From: Nonomuraea muscovyensis
GTDB lineage: Bacteria; Actinomycetota; Actinomycetes; Streptosporangiales; Streptosporangiaceae
NCBI RefSeq assembly: GCF_014207745.1
Contig: NZ_JACHJB010000002.1
Location: 2,108,001-2,172,000 of the forward strand
Length of the DNA: 64,000 bases
Direction: 5' to 3'
Shown here piece after piece: positions 60,778 to 64,000 of the stretch. How positions within the stretch are numbered: the first letter of the stretch is position 1; every line of letters starts with the position of its first letter. The notes beneath the pieces are model-generated. The model was not told the origin of the DNA. It was given only the letters and a program-made list of their open reading frames with translations, and did no database searches. Both the position numbers and the translations under genes were made by a program.

Positions 60778-62085
60778 TCAGGTGACAGTTCCCGGTTGGG
60801 CGGACAGGAGGGTCTGGGTCCAGCCGTCGGGGTCGATGGCACCCTGGCCGCCGAGATCGTCGTCTCGGCCGTCGTAGGGGTTGGCGTCGAAGTAGCCGTG
60901 CAGGGATCCCTCGGGGCGGTGGCCGTAGTAGACACCTCCGCCCGGTGAGAGCAGATGATCGAAGACCTGCCAGGTGGCGTCACGCAACTGGTAGCGCTGC
61001 CAGGAGTCGGCGCCGTTGATCTTGTAGGAGATCAGTTGTCCGGCGGCGGTGGTGCCGAGAATCCAGTCCGGCCCGGTCGTCGTGAGTGTCTTCAAGGCGA
61101 AGCCGCTGCCGATGAGGGTGTTGCCGGTGATGTCGGCCAGGGTTGGCTTCGTCTTGGTGAGGTTGTAGCGGCGTAGCACCCCGTTGGCGATGCCGTACAG
61201 GTGGCTCTTGCCGTCGTAGGCCAGCAGCTCGTGGGTGTAGCCGCTGCCGAGCAATACCGGCCGTTCGAACGTGACAGTGTCCCGGTTGGAGATGATGTCG
61301 ACCCGGTACAGCTTGCCGCCGGAGTCGTCCTGGGTGACCAGCAGCGTGTTGTAGTCGAGCGTGGCCATCGCCTTGGGCTTGAACCCCAGGGAGGCGGTCG
61401 AGACCTCGGCGCCACGCGTACGCTTCGCGGTCGCCGCGTCGATCTCGGTGTACGTCAGCCGCCCGTCCGGCAGCACCCCGTACACCGACGCGGGCCCCTC
61501 AGGGGAACGTGACGGGCAGTTGAAGCTTTCGACGTTGCGCCAGGTCCTGGAGTTCGATTGACCGTAGGTGACGCCGTTGAAGGTTGGCTTGATCCGCTCG
61601 GAGCCGGCGAACCCCCAAGAGGCGTCCCCGTCTCCGTTGGCGTCGTAGGCGAGTTCGAAGTGCAGGTGCGGGTGGTCGTTGGACTCCCCTCCGGTCCTGC
61701 CGACCTTGCCGATCACCGTTCCCTGCTGCACCCTGTCTCCGGCCGAGACGCCACGGGACTGCAGATGGATGTACGTGGTGAAGTAGCCGCCACCGTGATC
61801 GATCTGTACGACGTTGCCGCCGTTCTCGTGGTAGAAGGCCTTGTCCACCCTCCCGGCGGCCGCGGCGACCAAGGTGGCGCCCTCGGTGCCGTGCTGATCG
61901 GGCTCCTTCACCATGTCGAGGGCGGGGGCGTGGCCCCAGGTGTCCAGCCGCCACTTCTGCCCGCAGGAGAAGGGGAGCTGGAGGTTCGGTGCGGCTGCGG
62001 CGGTGGCGGCGGTCGAGGTCGCGGCCAGGCCGCCGGACACGATCGTGAGGAGCAGGGCACCGCTGGCTAAGGGTCTTTTGAGCAC
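60778..62085 (-). CDS. Secreted M23-type metallopeptidase with tachylectin-like C-terminal domain
   Basis: 435 residues. Signal peptide: SGALLLTIVSGGLAATSTAA, cleavage near residue 31. The M23 domain (about 36-180) has WGHAPALDMVKEP, GRVDKAFYHENGGNVVQIDH, YIHLQSRGVSAGDRVQQGTV and DHPHLHFELAYDANG. The HPHLHFE zinc/catalytic motif is intact, but the first zinc motif reads H-x4-D instead of the usual H-x3-D, so activity is uncertain. From about 190 a beta-propeller-like domain resembling tachylectin/PQQ-type repeats follows (SVYGVLPDGRLTYTEIDAAT, LGSGYTHELLAYDGKSHLYG). It may bind cell-wall or other glycans. The second half is paralogous to that of the 62957-64000 gene. Confidence 0.86.
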   Translation of the reverse strand: MLKRPLASGALLLTIVSGGLAATSTAATAAAAPNLQLPFSCGQKWRLDTWGHAPALDMVKEPDQHGTEGATLVAAAAGRVDKAFYHENGGNVVQIDHGGGYFTTYIHLQSRGVSAGDRVQQGTVIGKVGRTGGESNDHPHLHFELAYDANGDGDASWGFAGSERIKPTFNGVTYGQSNSRTWRNVESFNCPSRSPEGPASVYGVLPDGRLTYTEIDAATAKRTRGAEVSTASLGFKPKAMATLDYNTLLVTQDDSGGKLYRVDIISNRDTVTFERPVLLGSGYTHELLAYDGKSHLYGIANGVLRRYNLTKTKPTLADITGNTLIGSGFALKTLTTTGPDWILGTTAAGQLISYKINGADSWQRYQLRDATWQVFDHLLSPGGGVYYGHRPEGSLHGYFDANPYDGRDDDLGGQGAIDPDGWTQTLLSAQPGTVT

Positions 62086-62177
62086 GTCGTTACGTCCGTT
62101 TCACAGGGGGTGGGCGACATACGGAGGGATCTCCGTCGTGCCGGGTCGATGCGTACTCGAAAGTAACTTTCGGCGGT

Positions 62178-62480
62178 ATGTCCGCGGTATGTCCGAACGA
62201 CCGCGGGCGGTGGCGCGCCGTTCAAGCGTTCAAGGAGGAATCCCTGCCGGCCCGGGTGCTGGGTGTGTCGCGCCAGGGCTACTACGCCCGGGCCGCCCGG
62301 CAGCAACGCGGCCCGTTGGCGCGAGCTCGCCGCGACGCCGAGCTGACTGAGCAGATTCGCCGACCTCGCCGGGCCTCTGATGAGATCTACGGGGCGCCAC
62401 GCATCCACGCTGACCTGCGGGAGTTGGATGGGGTCCGGGGAGGTTGTAAGCGGGTGGCCCGGCTGATGCTCCGCCGCTTC
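62178..62480 (+). pseudogene. IS3-family transposase OrfB remnant (N-terminal part)
   Basis: The frame reads LPARVLGVSRQGYYARAARQ, ARARRDAELTEQIRRPRRAS, then YGAPRIHADLRELDGVRGGC and KRVARLML, the HTH_21 start of IS3/IS150 OrfB. It breaks off before the DDE integrase core. The 62086-62956 gap is made of this and the two fragments that follow. Confidence 0.8.
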
Positions 62481-62486
62481 GGTCAC

Positions 62487-62760
62487 CGGGACGGCCGCCG
62501 GTCAACCGGCGCGAAGAGCGGCAGCGGTTCTGGCGGCTGATCGCCGAAGGGCGCTCGAGTGAGGAGGCCGCTGTCGCGTGCGGCGTGTCGATGCCGTTGG
62601 GGCCGCGGTGGTTTCGTGAGGGTGGCGGTATGCCGCCGATCAGCCTGGAGCCGCTCTCGGGCCGCTACCTGTCGTTCGCCGAGCGCGAGGAGATCGCCGT
62701 GCTGCGCGCCAAGAAGTGCGGGGTGCGGGAGATCGCCCGCAGTCTGGGACGAGCCCCGTC
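62487..62760 (+). pseudogene. IS30-family transposase N-terminal remnant
   Basis: Directly adjoining, the plus strand reads PPVNRREERQRFWRLIAEGR, SSEEAAVACGVSMPLGPRWF, REGGGMPPISLEPLSGRYLS and FAEREEIAVLRAKKCGVREI then ARSLGRAPST, the paired HTH region of IS30-type transposases. It ends where SRELRRN would follow. Confidence 0.8.
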
Positions 62761-62763
62761 GAC

Positions 62764-62850
62764 CCGCTCCGCCGCCATTCCGCCAACGGCCAGCTCAGCC
62801 CCGCCGAATACGAACGCCGCCACGCGCACAAGAACGCCCAAGACCTCGAC
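62764..62850 (+). pseudogene. IS3-family transposase C-terminal tail remnant
   Basis: In another frame, LRRHSANGQLSPAEYERRHA then HKNAQDL resembles the last residues of IS3 OrfB (RxHSALGxLSPxEYE). It fits the C-terminus of an element like the one at 62178, leaving the IS30 piece sandwiched. Confidence 0.55.
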
Positions 62851-62956
62851 CATGCGTCGCCCATGCCGCCACTGTGGAGTCAGGCATCGAGGGCCGGGCC
62901 ACACTGGAGGACCTCGGAAGGTACCCGGGGTCCTCCAGCGACCGTCGGTTGTTCGG

Positions 62957-64000
62957 TCAGCTGACGGTGGCGGGTTGGGCGGACAGAAGGGTTTGGGTCC
63001 AGCCTTCGGCGCCGACGGCGCTCTGGCTGCTGAGGTCGCCGCCCCGGCCGTCGTAGGGGTTCTGGTCAGCGTAGCGGTGGAGGGAGCCGTCGCTCCGGTG
63101 GCCGTAGTACACGCCCCCGCCGGGCGACAGGAGATGGTCGAAGACCTGCCAGGTGGTGTCGCGAAGCTGGTACCTCTGCCAGGAGCCGGGGCCGTTGATC
63201 TGGTAGGAGATCAGCTTGCCGTCGGCCGTTGTGCCGAGAATCCAGCCAGGGCCGGTCGCGGTGAGGGTCTTGAGGGTGAAGCCGTCGCCGATGGCGGAGC
63301 CGCCGCTGATGTTGTCGATCGTGGGCTTGACCGCATTGACGGTGTAGCGGCGCAGGGTCCCGTCGGCGATGCCGAACAGGTGGCCGTTGCCGTCGTAGGC
63401 GAGGAGGTCGTGGGTGTAACCGCTGCCGAGATAGACAGGCCGCTGGAAGGTGAGACTGTCACGATTGCTCTGGATATCGACCCGGTAGAGCCGGCCCTCC
63501 GGCCCCTTCTCGGTGACCAGGAGCGTATTGAAGTCCAGCGTCGCCATCGCCTTGGGGGTGAAACCCAGAGTGGCCGTGGATACAAAGGCGCCACGCGTGC
63601 GCTGTCCGGTAGCGGCATCAATGGCGGTGTAGGTCAACTTCCCGTCCGGCATCGCCCCGTAAACCGAGGCGCTCTCCACGGAGGAGGCGGCGGGGTTCTG
63701 CGCGTGGGTGAGGGTCTCCCAGCCCAGGAAGTGCGACACCCCTGCGGGTCTTTTCTGCTCGACCCACTGCTTGGCGTACGGCATGTCGTAGCCGAGTCCG
63801 TGGTGCAGGGCGTTGTAGCCGACCTCGAAGTGGTCCCCGAGGTTGCGGGTGACCTTTCCCTTGCACAGCCACGACGGGATCGTCCCGCCCAGTTGCAATT
63901 TGGCGTGGAAGTCCATCGCGAACCGCAGCCGATGCTTGGCCTTGGCGTACAGGTCGAGGCCCTGGATGCGGGCGGTCTCCGCGACGTGGGAGATGGCCGC
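62957..64000 (-). CDS. Alginate-lyase-like protein with tachylectin-like C-terminal domain, 5' end outside window
   Basis: The reverse strand is open from the window edge to the stop at 62957, at least 347 residues. The visible N-terminal part (HVAETARIQGLDLYAKAKHR, LRFAMDFHAKLQLGG, HFEVGYNALHHGLGYDMPYA, KQWVEQKRPAGVSHFLGWET) matches the end of the alpha/alpha-toroid alginate_lyase domain. From SASVYGAMPDGKLTYTAIDA onward comes a domain of about 240 residues about 70 percent identical by eye to the C-terminal half of the M23-type protein at 60778 (both end WTQTLLSAQP). The lyase would cleave a uronate polysaccharide; the C-terminal part likely binds glycans. Start codon and signal peptide lie beyond 64000. 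Confidence 0.8.
   Translation of the reverse strand, partial: AAISHVAETARIQGLDLYAKAKHRLRFAMDFHAKLQLGGTIPSWLCKGKVTRNLGDHFEVGYNALHHGLGYDMPYAKQWVEQKRPAGVSHFLGWETLTHAQNPAASSVESASVYGAMPDGKLTYTAIDAATGQRTRGAFVSTATLGFTPKAMATLDFNTLLVTEKGPEGRLYRVDIQSNRDSLTFQRPVYLGSGYTHDLLAYDGNGHLFGIADGTLRRYTVNAVKPTIDNISGGSAIGDGFTLKTLTATGPGWILGTTADGKLISYQINGPGSWQRYQLRDTTWQVFDHLLSPGGGVYYGHRSDGSLHRYADQNPYDGRGGDLSSQSAVGAEGWTQTLLSAQPATVS

Overview
The window is very GC-rich DNA with GTG/ATG starts, GTGA/ATGA stop-start overlaps and strong third-position G/C bias. The gene set (MprAB-like two-component pair, LAL regulator, biotin-dependent acyl-CoA carboxylase with a TetR neighbour, CBM2-bearing cellulases resembling Thermobifida Cel6B, Cel48 and Cel5A, CU044_5270-type protein beside an ECF sigma factor) points to a soil actinomycete of the Streptosporangiales type. 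That placement is inference; there is no rRNA to anchor it. I saw no tRNA, rRNA or CRISPR array.

Layout. 1-4400: end of a family 2 glycosyltransferase, an OmpR-type response regulator/histidine kinase pair, and a phytoene-dehydrogenase-like FAD oxidoreductase. 4.5-8.5 kb: a LysR regulator divergent from a YeiH-type exporter, then the pseudouridine catabolic pair psuG-psuK. 8.6-13.9 kb: a Pro-rich protein of unknown function, an APH-type kinase and glutamine-dependent NAD synthetase. 13.9-20.4 kb: a degraded zone with remnants of an IS256 transposase, a tyrosine recombinase, a PAF-acetylhydrolase-like esterase and a NarL-type response regulator, surrounding one intact 1619-residue protein with a DUF4132-like N-terminus. 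20.4-24.8 kb: a LAL regulator, a DUF402 protein and a membrane protein. 24.85-31.2 kb: a leucine/isovalerate degradation operon (carboxylase beta, carboxylase alpha, HMG-CoA lyase, acyl-CoA dehydrogenase) divergent from a TetR gene. 31.3-33.8 kb: PadR plus a DrrAB-type ABC exporter. 33.8-38.3 kb: a heptad-repeat protein, a secreted Ig-like-repeat protein and a fused alpha-beta 2-oxoacid dehydrogenase E1.

38.4-53.4 kb is a plant-cell-wall polysaccharide locus: a LacI regulator, a Ser/Thr kinase, a GH5 mannanase, a GH48 cellobiohydrolase, a divergent GH6 cellobiohydrolase and, further on, a GH5 endoglucanase. Three copies of the CelR/CebR-type palindrome GGGAGCGCTCCC sit just ahead of lacI, GH48 and GH6. 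The GH48 and GH6 genes share a 612-bp inverted repeat that encodes CBM2 plus a Calx-beta-like module and differs at only about two silent positions, so it was recently duplicated or gene-converted. Together the enzymes would attack cellulose from both chain ends, internally, and along with mannan.

53.8-60.2 kb holds the most unusual unit: three co-directional genes whose order and architecture (kleisin-like, tandem-winged-helix kite-like, SMC-like ATPase) match MukFEB/Mks/Wadjet JetABC, without a JetD/MksG nuclease gene in the window. Nine and a half copies of a 30-bp tandem repeat with a period-three substitution pattern separate the first two genes. The last 4 kb carries a truncated oxidoreductase, an M23-type secreted protein and an alginate-lyase-like protein that share a C-terminal tachylectin-like domain, with an IS3/IS30 transposase mosaic wedged between them.
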